In this document: one piece after another, positions 1-7,066 of the stretch | How positions within the stretch are numbered: the first letter of the stretch is position 1 | Layout: each line of letters begins with the position of its first letter | Origin: an uncultured Pseudomonadota bacterium | GTDB taxonomy: Bacteria; Pseudomonadota; Alphaproteobacteria; RF32; CAG-239 | Reading direction: 5' to 3' | Length of the DNA stretch: 64,000 nucleotides | Assembly (NCBI GenBank): GCA_949295025.1 | Contig: CASFJK010000004.1 | Location: forward strand, 1 to 64,000 | Notes under the pieces: generated by a model | The model's database searches: none | What the model was told of the DNA's origin: nothing | The model's input: the letters and a program-made list of their open reading frames with translations, nothing else | Translations under genes and position numbers: made by a program

Positions 1-57
1 GAATTGCGTGCAAAGAAATTTATGAAAATAATTTCGTTAGCACCGGAGGTTTTATAA
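1..57 (+). CDS. rplN: 50S ribosomal protein L14, C-terminal end (partial)
   Basis: Only the last 18 codons and the TAA stop are inside the window. The tail reads [14 protein letters not shown], the characteristic end of bacterial L14, a 50S subunit protein near the GTPase-factor side of the subunit. The rplX start follows one base after the stop, and the GGAGG at 45-49 inside the last rplN codons serves as its ribosome binding site. This is the normal rplN-rplX junction of the spc operon. Confidence 0.9.
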   Translation, partial: ELRAKKFMKIISLAPEVL

Positions 58-58
58 T

Positions 59-376
59 ATGCCTAAGATGAAAATTAAAAAAGGCGATCAGGTTATTGTT
101 TTGTCTGGTGAAGACAAAGGCAAAACCGGTGAAGTCGTAAAAGCTTTGCCTAAAGAGAGTAAAGTGGTTGTTCAAGGTATCAACTTGGTTAAAAGACATA
201 CCAAACCCAGCCAAACTACTCCTGGCGGCATTGTTACGAAAGAAGCTCCTATCAACGTTTCTAACGTAGCTATTGTTGATCCTAAATCTGGAAAAGCAAC
301 AAAAGTTGGTTACAAAGAAGTTGATGGCAAAAAAGTGCGCGTCGCTCGTAAATCCGGTGAAGTAATCGATAAATAG
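59..376 (+). CDS. rplX: 50S ribosomal protein L24
   Basis: 105 residues, the usual L24 length. An N-terminal KOW motif (about residues 5-32, with [18 protein letters not shown]) is followed by the L24 signature [11 protein letters not shown] near residues 41-51. L24 nucleates early 50S assembly on 23S rRNA domain I. The ATG lies nine bases after the GGAGG within the rplN end. It sits second in the ribosomal run, with rplE starting 11 bases downstream. Confidence 0.97.
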   Translation: MPKMKIKKGDQVIVLSGEDKGKTGEVVKALPKESKVVVQGINLVKRHTKPSQTTPGGIVTKEAPINVSNVAIVDPKSGKATKVGYKEVDGKKVRVARKSGEVIDK

Positions 377-387
377 GGGAAAATCTA

Positions 388-927
388 ATGACTAATTTTG
401 AAAAACTTTATAACGAGGTCATTAAGAAATCTCTTGTGGAAAAATTCGGTTACAAAAACCCACATGAGATTCCGAAGTTGACAAAGATTGTGTTGAACGT
501 TGGTGTCGGCGACGCTGTTACCGATAAGAAAAAACTCAACACTGCTGCTGAAGAATTGGCATTGATTGCTGGTCAAAAACCTGTTTTGACACACGCTCGT
601 AAATCAATTGCTACTTTTAAGCTCAGAGAAGGTATGCCTATCGGCTGCAAAGTAACTCTTCGTTCTGACAGAATGTATGAGTTCTTGGAAAGATTGATCA
701 ATATGGCTTTGCCGCGTGTTCGTGACTTCCACGGTATTACCGGTAAAAACTTTGATGGTCGCGGAAACTTTGCTTTCGGTATTAAAGAACAAATCATCTT
801 CCCGGAAATCAACTATGATAAAGTTGAAAATATTCACGGTTTGGATGTTTGCATCTGCACTACCGCAAAGACCGATGAAGAAGCTAAAGCTCTTCTGACC
901 TCATTTAACTTGCCGTGCAAGAAATAA
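388..927 (+). CDS. rplE: 50S ribosomal protein L5
   Basis: 179 residues, normal for L5, the 5S rRNA-binding protein of the central protuberance. Seen in the sequence: the [14 protein letters not shown] segment near residue 30, [21 protein letters not shown] near residues 63-83, and the FPEINYDK region near the C terminus. The start is preceded by GGGGAAAATCTA. rpsN starts 14 bases after the stop. The order rplX-rplE-rpsN matches the canonical spc operon. Confidence 0.97.
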   Translation: MTNFEKLYNEVIKKSLVEKFGYKNPHEIPKLTKIVLNVGVGDAVTDKKKLNTAAEELALIAGQKPVLTHARKSIATFKLREGMPIGCKVTLRSDRMYEFLERLINMALPRVRDFHGITGKNFDGRGNFAFGIKEQIIFPEINYDKVENIHGLDVCICTTAKTDEEAKALLTSFNLPCKK

Positions 928-941
928 GTGGAGACTGAACT

Positions 942-1247
942 ATGGCAAAAACAAGTGAAATCTACAGAAACTTGAAAAGAGCTAAAATGGCTAAGAAGTT
1001 CGCTTCACGCCGTTTGAAACTCAAAGAGATCGTTATGGATAAAACTGTTTCTCCCGAGGAGAGATTCCAAGCGACTTTGAAATTGGCAGAACTGCCGCGT
1101 AACTCTGCAGCAATTCGTTTTAGAAACCGCTGCAAATTGACCGGTCGTTCTCGCGGATATTACCGCAAGTTCGGTATTGCTCGTGTTGAATTGCGCGACA
1201 AAGCCGGCAGAGGTGAAATCCCAGGTTTAGTTAAATCAAGCTGGTAG
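942..1247 (+). CDS. rpsN: 30S ribosomal protein S14 (zinc-free form)
   Basis: 101 residues, the long proteobacterial S14 without the two CxxC zinc motifs of the short form. The C-terminal block [20 protein letters not shown] and the final GLVKSSW are diagnostic. S14 belongs to the 30S head near the A site. GTGGAGACTGAACT upstream supplies the ribosome binding site. The TAG stop merges with the AGGAG that initiates rpsH, so the two genes are probably translationally coupled. Confidence 0.97.
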   Translation: MAKTSEIYRNLKRAKMAKKFASRRLKLKEIVMDKTVSPEERFQATLKLAELPRNSAAIRFRNRCKLTGRSRGYYRKFGIARVELRDKAGRGEIPGLVKSSW

Positions 1248-1258
1248 GAGAATCGAGA

Positions 1259-1657
1259 ATGTCTATGAGTGATCCTTTGGGCGATATGCTCACACGCATT
1301 AGAAACGCACAAAGAGCGAAAAAATCTGAGGCCGTATCTCCGGCTTCTCGCTTGCGTGAAAATGTGTTGGAAGTTCTCAAAAGAGAAGGCTACATTGCCG
1401 GATATGAAAAGGTTAATGTTAGAGCCGGTGTTGATGAACTTCACATTAAATTAAAGTACCATGAAGGTACATCTGTTATAACCGAAATTTACCGCGTTTC
1501 TACTCCTGGTCGTCGCGTATATTCTAGCGTTAAAGACTTGCCGAGAGTTTACAACGGCTTAGGAATTTCTATCATCTCTACACCTTCTGGTGTTATGAGT
1601 GATCATGAAGCTCGCAAAGCTAACGTTGGCGGTGAAGTTCTTTGTCAAGTATTTTAG
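1259..1657 (+). CDS. rpsH: 30S ribosomal protein S8
   Basis: 132 residues, the usual S8 length. The N-terminal block [15 protein letters not shown] and the C-terminal [20 protein letters not shown] are S8 signatures. S8 binds helix 21 of 16S rRNA and in enterobacteria is the translational repressor of the spc operon. Two ATGs are possible (1259 and 1265); 1259 has the better spacing from the AGGAG at 1247-1251. rplF follows 12 bases after the stop. Confidence 0.97.
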   Translation: MSMSDPLGDMLTRIRNAQRAKKSEAVSPASRLRENVLEVLKREGYIAGYEKVNVRAGVDELHIKLKYHEGTSVITEIYRVSTPGRRVYSSVKDLPRVYNGLGISIISTPSGVMSDHEARKANVGGEVLCQVF

Positions 1658-1669
1658 GGAGAAACTGAT

Positions 1670-2209
1670 ATGTCTAGAGTTGGAAAATATCCTGTTATTA
1701 TCCCTAATGGCGTTAATGTTGCTATCAACGGTAACGTTGTTAAAGCAAGTGGTAAATTGGGCGAATTAAGCTTTGCTTATGATGACAGCCACGTAGTCGC
1801 TAAATTGGAAAACAACACTGTAGTTGTAACTCCGTTGTCTACATCTAAACAAGCTCGCACTTTGTGGGGCACAACCCGTGCTCGCATCAACACCATGGTT
1901 AAAGGTGTTAGCGAAGGCTTTACTAAAGATATGGAACTTATCGGCGTTGGTTACAAAGCTCGTGTTGAAGGCACTAAAAAATTGGTTTTGTCTTTAGGTT
2001 TTTCTCACGATATTGATTTTGAAATTCCTGAAGGTATTAAAATTACTTGTGCATCTCCGACCCAAATCTCCGTATTTGGTGCAGATAAGCAATTGGTTGG
2101 TCAAGTTGCTTCGGAAATTCGCGATTACAGATCTCCGGAACCGTACAAAGGTAAAGGTGTTAGATATGTTGGCGAATATGTCCGTCGTAAAGAAGGCAAG
2201 AAGAAATAA
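1670..2209 (+). CDS. rplF: 50S ribosomal protein L6
   Basis: 179 residues, normal for L6, with its tandem L6 folds. It starts [15 protein letters not shown] and ends with the L6 signature [24 protein letters not shown]6 lies near the sarcin-ricin loop of the 50S subunit. The ribosome binding site AGGGAGAAACTGAT overlaps the rpsH stop. rplR begins 11 bases after the stop, continuing the standard spc order. Confidence 0.97.
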   Translation: MSRVGKYPVIIPNGVNVAINGNVVKASGKLGELSFAYDDSHVVAKLENNTVVVTPLSTSKQARTLWGTTRARINTMVKGVSEGFTKDMELIGVGYKARVEGTKKLVLSLGFSHDIDFEIPEGIKITCASPTQISVFGADKQLVGQVASEIRDYRSPEPYKGKGVRYVGEYVRRKEGKKK

Positions 2210-2220
2210 GGATTAATCAA

Positions 2221-2592
2221 ATGAGTACGCCAAGTAAATTGTTTGAAAAAAATCAAAAAAGAAAAAACCGCGTTCGTGCTGCTTTGAAAAAAGCTGCGAA
2301 TGGAAAGATGAGATTGTCTGTATTTCGCAGCGGTAAGCACATCTACGCTCAGATTATTGATGATGCCAAAGGTATTACTGTTGCTTCTGCTTCCACTTTG
2401 GATAAAGAAATTCGCGACAGCATCAAGAAAACATCTACTATTGAAGCTGCTAGCTTCATCGGTAAGACTGTTGCTGAGAGAGCGGTTAAGAATGGTGTTA
2501 GTGAAGTTGTCTTCGATAGAGGCGGCTACATCTATCACGGTCGTGTAAAAGCTTTAGCTGACGCAGCTCGTGAAGCTGGTCTGAAATTTTAG
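2221..2592 (+). CDS. rplR: 50S ribosomal protein L18
   Basis: 123 residues, close to the usual 117-120. A basic N terminus ([15 protein letters not shown]) leads into [18 protein letters not shown]; the C-terminal [22 protein letters not shown] is the L18 signature. L18 binds 5S rRNA together with L5 and L25. The start follows AAGGATTAATCAA. rpsE starts nine bases after the stop. Confidence 0.97.
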   Translation: MSTPSKLFEKNQKRKNRVRAALKKAANGKMRLSVFRSGKHIYAQIIDDAKGITVASASTLDKEIRDSIKKTSTIEAASFIGKTVAERAVKNGVSEVVFDRGGYIYHGRVKALADAAREAGLKF

Positions 2593-2601
2593 GAGGATTA
2601 A

Positions 2602-3171
2602 ATGGCACAAGCTGTAGATCGTCGTAAGGCTGAAAAGAAAGAAAAGAAAGAAGAATTGGTTGAAAAACTGGTTCACATTAACCGCGTAGCTAAAACTGTT
2701 AAAGGCGGACGCAACATGTCTTTTGCTGCTGTTGTCGTTGTCGGTGACCAAAAAGGTCGCGTTGGATATGGCACAGGTAAAGCAACTGAAGTTCCAGACG
2801 CTATTTCTAAAGCTACTAACGAAGCTAAAAAGAATATGGTTCGCATTCCTCTTCGTGAGGGCAGAACTCTCCACCATGACGTTGCCGGCCGTTTCGGTGC
2901 AGGTAAAGTTTATTTGAGAACTGCTCCTGCCGGTACCGGTGTTATTGCTGGTGGTCCGTTGCGTGCTATCTTCGAAGTTTTGGGTGTTCAAGACGTTGTT
3001 GCTAAATCATTGGGCTCTAACAACCCTTACAATATGATTAAAGCTACTTTCAACGCTTTGGAATCAATCAACTCTCCGAGAATGGTTGCTGCTAAAAGAG
3101 GTAAAAAGGTTGGCGATATCGTTAGCCGCCGCGAAAATTCTTCTAACGCTAAAATGGTTGAGGAGGCTTAA
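2602..3171 (+). CDS. rpsE: 30S ribosomal protein S5
   Basis: 189 residues with a lysine-rich N-terminal extension typical of alphaproteobacteria. The double-stranded RNA-binding S5 domain ([33 protein letters not shown]) is followed by the C-terminal S5 fold ([32 protein letters not shown]). S5 acts at the mRNA entry region and in decoding fidelity. The ribosome binding site is AGGAGG at 2591-2596, overlapping the rplR stop. rpmD follows after two bases. Confidence 0.97.
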   Translation: MAQAVDRRKAEKKEKKEELVEKLVHINRVAKTVKGGRNMSFAAVVVVGDQKGRVGYGTGKATEVPDAISKATNEAKKNMVRIPLREGRTLHHDVAGRFGAGKVYLRTAPAGTGVIAGGPLRAIFEVLGVQDVVAKSLGSNNPYNMIKATFNALESINSPRMVAAKRGKKVGDIVSRRENSSNAKMVEEA

Positions 3172-3173
3172 TA

Positions 3174-3359
3174 ATGGCTAATAAAAAGACTATTAAAGTT
3201 ACTCAAATCGCTAGTCCTATTGGTCGTCCAGAAGTTCAAAGAAAAACCTTGATTGGTTTGGGCTTGAACAAAATGTACAAGACTAGAGAATTGGAAGATA
3301 CTCCGTCAATCAGAGGTATGATCCGCAAAGTGGCTCACCTCGTTAAAGTCGAAGAATAA
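3174..3359 (+). CDS. rpmD: 50S ribosomal protein L30
   Basis: 61 residues, standard for L30. It contains the signature [20 protein letters not shown] and [23 protein letters not shown] (split here only for description). It starts two bases after rpsE, using the AGGAGG at 3160-3165 inside the rpsE end. A 71-base gap with a strong hairpin (3374-3392) separates it from rplO, the first gap of this size in the operon. Confidence 0.96.
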   Translation: MANKKTIKVTQIASPIGRPEVQRKTLIGLGLNKMYKTRELEDTPSIRGMIRKVAHLVKVEE

Positions 3360-3373
3360 AAATCTGTTATGGG

Positions 3374-3392
3374 GCGAGGTGATGAGCCTCGC
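3374..3392 (+). promoter_or_regulatory. Intercistronic hairpin between rpmD and rplO
   Basis: GCGAGG (3374-3379) and CCTCGC (3387-3392) form a perfect six-base stem with a seven-base loop in the only sizeable gap of this operon segment. No U-run follows, so it is not a classic terminator. A related GAGGC/GCCTC hairpin sits before rpoA at 10138-10170. It may be an RNA processing or stability element, or a protein-binding site; the function is inferred. Confidence 0.5.
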
Positions 3393-3430
3393 TTTCCAGA
3401 AGATTTTGAAAAAGTTTAAGGTGAAGAAAA

Positions 3431-3886
3431 ATGAAATTAAACGAAATTAGAGACAACGAAGGAGCCAGAAAATCTCGCAAGCGTGTTGCTCGCGGTATCG
3501 GTAGTGGTTCCGGTAAGACCGGTGGTCGCGGTCAAAAAGGTCAAAAATCTCGTTCCGGTGTTGCTGTAAACGGTTTTGAAGGCGGTCAAATGCCTATCTA
3601 CCGCAGACTTCCGAAACGCGGTTTCAAAAATCCTTTTGCTAAAACATTTGCAGTTGTTAATTTGGATACCATCCAAAAAGCTGTTGATGCCGGTAAATTG
3701 AATGCTGCTTCTATTGATGTTAAAGCTTTGATGGAAGCCGGTGTTATCTCCAAAGAGCTCGACGGTGTTCGTTTGTTGGCTCGCGGTGCTATCACCAGCA
3801 ATGTTACCATTAGCGTAAATTCAGCTTCTAAAGCTGCTATTGCAGCTGTTGAAAAAGCAGGCGGTAAAGTTAACGTTGTTGCTTAA
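3431..3886 (+). CDS. rplO: 50S ribosomal protein L15
   Basis: 151 residues, typical of L15. The glycine/basic N-terminal extension ([20 protein letters not shown]) threads into the 50S interior, and the globular C-terminal part ends [10 protein letters not shown]. The ribosome binding site AAGGTGAAGAAA precedes the ATG. In most bacteria secY follows directly; here a terminator (3906-3942) closes the operon and about 3.1 kb of other genes separates it from secY. Confidence 0.97.
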   Translation: MKLNEIRDNEGARKSRKRVARGIGSGSGKTGGRGQKGQKSRSGVAVNGFEGGQMPIYRRLPKRGFKNPFAKTFAVVNLDTIQKAVDAGKLNAASIDVKALMEAGVISKELDGVRLLARGAITSNVTISVNSASKAAIAAVEKAGGKVNVVA

Positions 3887-3905
3887 TTAAGCTGAAAAGA
3901 AATTT

Positions 3906-3942
3906 GAAAAAGGGGGTGGAATTTTTACACTCCCTTTTTTTT
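3906..3942 (+). terminator. Terminator after rplO
   Basis: AAAGGGGGTG pairs with CACTCCCTTT (one G-T wobble) across a nine-base loop and is followed by a run of eight T. It is a strong intrinsic terminator that ends the spc operon before secY. Confidence 0.85.
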
Positions 3943-4054
3943 GTAAAAATTATAGAGCAGACTTTTAGTAGAAGGAAAAGAGCGAGAATATTTTTGCTTT
4001 TTTGAGCTTGTTTGCGGTCTAAAAATGTGGTAAAGTACAAAAGTTAAATAAATC

Positions 4055-4188
4055 TTTTATTCTATTATTCTGCAGACAATTTTTCATATTTTCTTTTTTT
4101 TAAGGAAAGTGATTAATTCAGATTAATGGAAATTTATGTTTTACAAAAGGAGTAATAGTCTGGTTGCTTCCTTCAAAATTAAAAAAAT
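4055..4188 (+). repeat. Twin leader repeat, copy 1
   Basis: About 134 bases directly upstream of the ATG at 4189 that recur, with a few substitutions and small indels, at 5415-5548 directly upstream of the ATG at 5549. Shared blocks include TTTTATTCTATTATTCTG, CAGACAATTTTTCATATTTTC, GTGATTAATTCAGATTAATG and AATAGTCTGGTTGCTTCCTT. ATTAAT-TCAG-ATTAAT is a perfect small hairpin, and AAGGAA can pair with TTCCTT to close a larger stem. It looks like a structured 5' leader; the rest of this intergenic stretch (3943-4054) shows nothing recognisable. Confidence 0.75.
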
Positions 4189-4377
4189 ATGAAAAAATTA
4201 GAAAAAATTATCATGGTAGCCCTCGTTGTTGCCATGATGGGTATTATCGTTTTTTGGGGTGCTGGCTTCAAAGAAAGCTACCAGCTTGCCGCTGGTGGTT
4301 TTATAACGGCGGGTGTTTCAGCTTGGATAGCAATTATTGCTATTGCGGTGAAGCGCTTTAGATATGGACAGATATAA
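4189..4377 (+). CDS. Small two-helix membrane protein, unknown
   Basis: 62 residues. A short basic start (MKKLEK) precedes a hydrophobic helix (about residues 8-25) and, after a short polar stretch, a second helix (about 33-53) with a basic tail (VKRFRYGQ). This predicts a two-pass inner-membrane protein; no family was recognised. There is no Shine-Dalgarno sequence near the ATG. The start was chosen because it stands at the same place relative to the repeated leader as the gene at 5549. An intrinsic terminator follows at 4401-4434, so it forms a single-gene unit. Confidence 0.65.
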   Translation: MKKLEKIIMVALVVAMMGIIVFWGAGFKESYQLAAGGFITAGVSAWIAIIAIAVKRFRYGQI

Positions 4378-4400
4378 TGATGTCTATATCATCCCAAAGC

Positions 4401-4434
4401 AAAAAAGTGGTTTCGAAAGAAGCCACTTTTTTTG
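4401..4434 (+). terminator. Terminator after the 62-residue membrane protein
   Basis: AAAAAAGTGG and CCACTTTTTTT form the stem, extended by an inner TTC/GAA pairing around GAAA. The structure ends in a T-run. Confidence 0.85.
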
Positions 4435-4502
4435 TGCTTGCTTGACCCTTGAAAATATGCTATACATTGGGACAAACAAAAATTATTTATTAAAATACAA
4501 TT

Positions 4503-4859
4503 ATGGAAATAAAAAAAATTGTGGTCAGCTATCTGACCAAGCAAATTGAAAAATTTGAACAGTTGGAATTGTTAAACGCTTTGCCTGAGGCTAAGAAAAA
4601 AGAAAAAGCTAGCGAACTGCGCTTTTTGATGAGCCAAACTCATCCTTATGCAGATAAGCAGAAGCTTAAAAAAATTCTTTTTTCGGAACCATGCTTGCGA
4701 GCCTTTGTAGCAATGGTTGAATTGGCCATTGAAGCATGGCGGGAAGAAAATCCGACGGCAAAAATTGTCAATTCTACACTCTTTGTAGAAAAGATAATCG
4801 TCTCTGTTTTGAACGGAATGTTTAACCCTGAGCTCAAAAGTGCGGTTAAATATGTTTAA
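4503..4859 (+). CDS. Hypothetical protein, 118 residues, helical
   Basis: No family recognised. The protein is soluble, charged and probably all-helical: a lysine/glutamate-rich first half (LPEAKKKEKASELRFLMSQ) and a more hydrophobic second half (LRAFVAMVELAIEAW, FVEKIIVSVLNGMF). There is no signal peptide or membrane helix. The start context (ATACAATT-ATG) has no Shine-Dalgarno sequence. It is followed after 12 bases by another small membrane gene, so the two may be cotranscribed. It is part of the small-gene block between rplO and secY. Confidence 0.6.
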   Translation: MEIKKIVVSYLTKQIEKFEQLELLNALPEAKKKEKASELRFLMSQTHPYADKQKLKKILFSEPCLRAFVAMVELAIEAWREENPTAKIVNSTLFVEKIIVSVLNGMFNPELKSAVKYV

Positions 4860-4871
4860 TCTCTAAAAACT

Positions 4872-5066
4872 ATGCTTATGAAAAAAGTTGTTATTGTTTG
4901 CTTTGCTTTAGCTTTTATTGAGATTATGCTCTTTATTTTGATGGGGGCTATAATTGGTTCAAGTATATTGACACTGACACTTCTTTTTGCTGGATGCATT
5001 ACAGCGGTTTTTGCGTTGGTGTTTATGGCTGGGTATATGCTTTGGAAGGTTATACGTTCAAAATGA
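4872..5066 (+). CDS. Small two-helix membrane protein, unknown
   Basis: 64 residues with two long hydrophobic segments (about residues 6-28 and 33-58) and a basic C terminus (WKVIRSK). It is a predicted two-pass membrane protein of unknown function. It begins 12 bases after the previous gene and ends seven bases before the next likely start (5074). An alternative start is the second ATG at 4878, which would give MKKVVIV. No Shine-Dalgarno sequence is visible. Confidence 0.55.
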   Translation: MLMKKVVIVCFALAFIEIMLFILMGAIIGSSILTLTLLFAGCITAVFALVFMAGYMLWKVIRSK

Positions 5067-5073
5067 TAAGGCT

Positions 5074-5346
5074 ATGAAAATTGAAGTTTTGAAAAACAAA
5101 ACAAGAGAGGATATCATTCCTTTTTTTGTGGTTGGCTCGATTGCTAGTGCGATTGTCTATCTGATAAAATTTATTCCGATTGGGCCGTTACCATATTTGA
5201 TAAACCTTATCGTGGCTTTTGTTTATATGGTGGCGATGTGCATGGTGGTTATGTGTGGTATTGGCTTTGCCTTAAATCTTTTATTATATGTGCTTTTGTC
5301 CATCATAATAAAGGTAAAACAAATTCGTCAGCGCTTTGCCGCGTGA
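5074..5346 (+). CDS. Small membrane protein, unknown
   Basis: 90 residues from the ATG at 5074. The frame is open further upstream (to 4987), but that stretch overlaps the preceding gene and 5074 follows it by seven bases. Predicted membrane segments lie at about residues 14-34 and 38-75, with a basic tail (KVKQIRQRF). No family recognised. The perfect 13-base inverted repeat at 5350-5399 follows the stop and probably ends the transcript. Confidence 0.55.
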   Translation: MKIEVLKNKTREDIIPFFVVGSIASAIVYLIKFIPIGPLPYLINLIVAFVYMVAMCMVVMCGIGFALNLLLYVLLSIIIKVKQIRQRFAA

Positions 5347-5349
5347 TAT

Positions 5350-5399
5350 CAAACACCATATCTTAAATTGTCCTGTTGGGCGGTTGGATATGGTGTTTG
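5350..5399 (+). terminator. Perfect 13-base inverted repeat (probable terminator)
   Basis: CAAACACCATATC (5350-5362) and GATATGGTGTTTG (5387-5399) are perfect complements around a 24-base loop. A T-run (5413-5418) comes 13 bases later rather than immediately, so termination is likely but not textbook. Because it lies just before leader copy 2, it could also be a recombination or binding site. Confidence 0.5.
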
Positions 5400-5414
5400 T
5401 AAGACTTATAAGTT

Positions 5415-5548
5415 TTTTATTCTATTATTCTGGCAGACAATTTTTCATATTTTCTTTTTTTAGAGGGAAGTGATTAATTCAGATTAATGGAATTTTGTAT
5501 TACAAGAGGAACAATAGTCTGGTTGCTTCCTTTAAAAAATAAAAAATT
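5415..5548 (+). repeat. Twin leader repeat, copy 2
   Basis: Second copy of the leader at 4055-4188, ending at the ATG at 5549. Relative to copy 1 it has an extra G in CTGGCAGAC and GAGGGAAG in place of AAGGAAAG. The change keeps pairing with the downstream CTTCCTT (one G-U pair instead of A-U), and the ATTAAT-TCAG-ATTAAT hairpin is unchanged. The downstream genes are unrelated, so the leader moved or was copied independently of the coding sequence. Confidence 0.75.
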
Positions 5549-5914
5549 ATGAAAAAAATATTTTTTTTGATGGCTATTTTTTCTTTGAGTTTTACGTCTT
5601 GTTCTTTCTCAAATGAGGAAACCCATCAAGAGCCAGAACAGGCTCGGGTGGAGACACAAGAAGTAAAAAAAGAAGTAAAAAAAGAAATTGTAAAAAATCA
5701 ATCTGGAATTGTCCACCGGGTTGAAAAAGATTTCTTTAAAACAAGAGCATTGACATCAGTGAGGTTGAGAAATGGAAAAATTTTATCTGGGACAGTCGAA
5801 ACCGCAATATTCGGATATGATAAGGACCAGATTGAGAATTTTTTCTTCGCCCAGCCTGGTGATACCATTATTTATGATGGTGACAAGGTTCTTGAAGTTT
5901 GCTTCAAGAACTAA
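5549..5914 (+). CDS. Small predicted lipoprotein, unknown
   Basis: 121 residues. A lipoprotein signal peptide (MKKIFFLMAIFSLSFTSC, lipidated Cys18) is followed by a Glu/Lys-rich linker with a repeated KKEVKKE pattern (about residues 34-50). A compact C-terminal domain of about 70 residues contains VRLRNGKILSGTVET and a GDTIIYDGDKV turn. The protein is predicted to be membrane-anchored and periplasmic; no family was recognised. It has its own leader (copy 2) upstream and its own terminator downstream. Confidence 0.7.
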   Translation: MKKIFFLMAIFSLSFTSCSFSNEETHQEPEQARVETQEVKKEVKKEIVKNQSGIVHRVEKDFFKTRALTSVRLRNGKILSGTVETAIFGYDKDQIENFFFAQPGDTIIYDGDKVLEVCFKN

Positions 5915-5930
5915 TCCTCAAAAAAAATAA

Positions 5931-5972
5931 AAAATCCTCTCTTTGGTTTAACAAGGAGAGGATTTTCCTTTT
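5931..5972 (+). terminator. Terminator after the small lipoprotein
   Basis: AAAATCCTCTC and GAGAGGATTTT form an 11-base stem around a 14-base loop, followed by CCTTTTT. Confidence 0.8.
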
Positions 5973-5984
5973 TAAAAGCTAAAT

Positions 5985-6013
5985 TTGACAGAATTTGTCA
6001 TTCTTGCTATTAT
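5985..6013 (+). promoter_or_regulatory. Promoter with overlapping dyad, upstream of the 6037 gene
   Basis: TTGACA (5985-5990), 17 bases, TATTAT (6008-6013) is a near-consensus sigma-70 promoter. TGACA-GAATT-TGTCA (5986-6000) is a perfect dyad overlapping the -35 element, as expected for a repressor operator. The start codon is about 23 bases beyond the -10. Confidence 0.7.
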
Positions 6014-6036
6014 AACAAAAACAAAAGGGGAAAATT

Positions 6037-6894
6037 ATGTCAACCAGAAAAATTAATGATATTGCCGAAGATTTTGCCGAATATGTCATTGATGTGGCTC
6101 CGCAAAAAGATGAAAAAGGCAACATGCAATATTACTTTGCCGGTTCTATTGCATCAATTTTGACTTGTAATGCAAAATCGGTGTCGGACGAAAAAGGTGA
6201 TGATACCCAAAATATTGATGACAAAACCAGACATTTTTTGCAAACTTATTTTCCTCGTCAGACAGGTGATATTGATATTATTACCATGGATGAAGATGCT
6301 GCTATTCTAAAATTTTGCCAGAAACAAGAAGATCGTCGTAAAATAAACACTTCCAGAGCTATTGTTGCAGCTATTCCCGATGCCGGTAATTTTTGTAAGG
6401 AATTTTCCGGAAAAATCCATACCAGTGCTTTTTGGGATAATTTATCTTGGGAACATAAAGTTACGCATAAAATTTCAAAAATTGAAACCGAAAAAGGGAA
6501 TGTTTTTTATGTGCCGAGACCGGATTATCAGCTGGCTAATAAGATGTGTGAAGTGGTTGTCCTAAAATTTGCGGACTGTGAAAAAAATAAGAAAAATATT
6601 AAAGATATTTCCCTGATGTACGCGGCTTTTTCAAAAATTTACAGTTCTGAAGAAATTTTGGATGCTTTTTCTGTTTGTCTTAAAGATAGGGAAGATTACG
6701 GACAACTTGCTCAAGGGCATAGTGCTAAGGCGTGTTTTAGAAAGATTGCGCCAAAGATGATGTCATATTTGAAAGATAATACGGAAAATTCTGCTGAAGC
6801 CGTGGCGCGGTTACAAAATATGATTGATAGTATTGAAAAGCCTTTAAATAAGGGGCTTTCTCCCATGCTTATAAAACAATGCAAAGAAATATAA
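6037..6894 (+). CDS. Nucleotidyltransferase-fold protein, AbiEii-like (putative)
   Basis: 285 residues. The layout fits a divergent AbiEii/MNT-type nucleotidyltransferase: an FAGSIASIL block (residues 34-42, GS motif), then RQTGDIDII (residues 74-82) with the D-x-D metal pair after an insertion of about 35 residues. A YVPRPDYQLANKMCEVV plus KNIKDISLMY segment (about 167-198) matches the 'PE-LLA-K ... KD--D---L' helix pair of AbiEii proteins. GGGG at 6027-6030 is the ribosome binding site. No antitoxin gene (AbiEi type) adjoins it. Family assignment is by motif only; a toxin role is not shown. Confidence 0.5.
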   Translation: MSTRKINDIAEDFAEYVIDVAPQKDEKGNMQYYFAGSIASILTCNAKSVSDEKGDDTQNIDDKTRHFLQTYFPRQTGDIDIITMDEDAAILKFCQKQEDRRKINTSRAIVAAIPDAGNFCKEFSGKIHTSAFWDNLSWEHKVTHKISKIETEKGNVFYVPRPDYQLANKMCEVVVLKFADCEKNKKNIKDISLMYAAFSKIYSSEEILDAFSVCLKDREDYGQLAQGHSAKACFRKIAPKMMSYLKDNTENSAEAVARLQNMIDSIEKPLNKGLSPMLIKQCKEI

Positions 6895-6971
6895 TCTCGA
6901 TATAAATTCGTTGTTCATTTCAGCATGATTAAAGAATCGGCTCAAATCTGTGGTGTAAGTGGATAATTTTG

Positions 6972-6999
6972 TTGAATTAAAAAAAATATCGTGTATTAA
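6972..6999 (+). promoter_or_regulatory. Candidate promoter for secY
   Basis: TTGAAT (6972-6977), 16 bases, TATTAA (6994-6999). It is followed by a small GGGG-TTTTTATG-CCCC hairpin (7014-7029) in the secY leader. secY is cut off from the rplO operon by terminators, so it needs a promoter here. Confidence 0.4.
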
Positions 7000-7066
7000 T
7001 ATCTTAGCTAAAAGGGGTTTTTATGCCCCGTATTGATGTTTTAAATAAGTAAGGATTGTTAAAAAA

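Noticed and set aside
4164-4361. Alternative TTG-started frame over the first small membrane gene
   Set aside because: Although an AAGGAG lies upstream, the peptide is Cys/Trp-rich with no membrane pattern, and the second leader copy stops in this frame after nine codons.
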